This document shows positions 22,250 through 22,501 of a DNA stretch of 22,501 bases, in pieces. Within the stretch, counting starts at the first letter, position 1, and the number at the start of each line of letters is the position of its first letter. The notes below the pieces were generated by a model. The model was not told the DNA's origin, searched no databases, and was given only the letters and a program-made list of their open reading frames with translations. Source of the DNA: Lentzea aerocolonigenes (GTDB lineage Bacteria; Actinomycetota; Actinomycetes; Mycobacteriales; Pseudonocardiaceae); assembly GCF_000955955.1 (NCBI RefSeq), contig NZ_JYJG01000096.1, positions 1-22,501 of the forward strand, given 5' to 3'. The translations under genes were made by a program, and so were the position numbers.

Positions 22250-22501
22250 TCAGCACCGCTCCTCTGTCTGGCCGTAGTGCCCACCGGAGACGAAGCCGAT
22301 CGCCGACGTGCAGAACTGCAGCGTGTTCGCGCCGTTCGACCACACCTCCTGCTGGCCACGGGCACCGCTGTTCTCGTCGATGCTGCCGTCGCCCCTGGTG
22401 ATGGCGACACTGGCGGTGAAGCTGCCGTGGCCGGACTTCCAGGAGTCCCAGACGTAGATGTAGCCCCAGTTCTTGTTGCAGCCCTTGAACTGCTTCACCG
22501 A
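22250..22501 (-). CDS. Small secreted Cys protein, paralogue (5' end beyond window)
   Basis: The last 83 residues are visible: SVKQFKGCNKNWGYIYVWDSW, ARGQQEVWSNGANTLQFC, GQTEERC then TGA. They align with residues 52-140 of the next gene, including Cys of FKGC, xxC and the C-terminal Cys. About 50 residues, with the signal peptide, should lie beyond base 22501. An AGAGGAG near its 3' end could act as the Shine-Dalgarno for the next copy. Function unknown. Confidence 0.78.
   Translation of the reverse strand, partial: SVKQFKGCNKNWGYIYVWDSWKSGHGSFTASVAITRGDGSIDENSGARGQQEVWSNGANTLQFCTSAIGFVSGGHYGQTEERC

Overview
The window is high-GC DNA from an actinomycete, most likely a filamentous Pseudonocardiales (Lentzea/Saccharothrix/Actinosynnema type). 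This is inferred from the strong GC third-position bias, many GTG starts, a single TTA codon found in the real genes, a RipA-like NlpC/P60 hydrolase, a MoxR/DUF58/VWA operon, and many starts that look leaderless. No rRNA, tRNA, CRISPR array, insertion sequence or phage gene was recognised.

Left part (1-4723): the possible tail of an upstream gene with a hairpin; a secreted RipA-like peptidoglycan endopeptidase (196-1506); a convergent 494-aa helical-repeat protein with an amyloid-like Gly/Val/His motif at its N-terminus (1478-2962); two tandem secreted PLAT-domain proteins, each with its own Shine-Dalgarno and hairpin; then a scar where a truncated, frameshifted alpha/beta hydrolase (minus) meets a headless TetR C-terminal domain (plus).

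Middle (4720-9892): compact small genes in alternating orientation: a GNAT and a divergent TetR regulator sharing a 49-bp gap with an operator-like palindrome, a second GNAT, a NAD(P)-binding epimerase-like protein, and a minus-strand operon of isochorismatase hydrolase, GlxA-type AraC regulator and second isochorismatase hydrolase. Several tail-to-tail pairs overlap.

Centre (8978-13816): a two-gene module of a CorA-like-topology membrane protein and a fusion of a right-handed beta-helix to a CbbX/EccA-type AAA+ ATPase; a DUF2203 protein divergent from a PdxI/YdbC-like aldo/keto reductase; and a MobA-like nucleotidyltransferase.

Right part (13878-22501): a translationally coupled moxR-DUF58-VWA operon (cell envelope/chaperone role); then a minus-strand operon of OmpR-type response regulator, sensor kinase, TAXI solute-binding lipoprotein and RibD/DHFR-like reductase, divergent from a KgtP-like MHS proton symporter. 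This looks like a sensing-and-uptake unit for an organic acid. A strong bidirectional terminator separates it from a run of three tandem small secreted Cys-containing paralogues, one decayed and one cut by the window edge.

Best candidates for something undescribed: the beta-helix/AAA+ plus CorA-like pair, the RHIM-like-motif repeat protein, the tandem secreted protein families, and the repeated leaderless-promoter architecture, including one divergent pair that appears to share a single -10 element.
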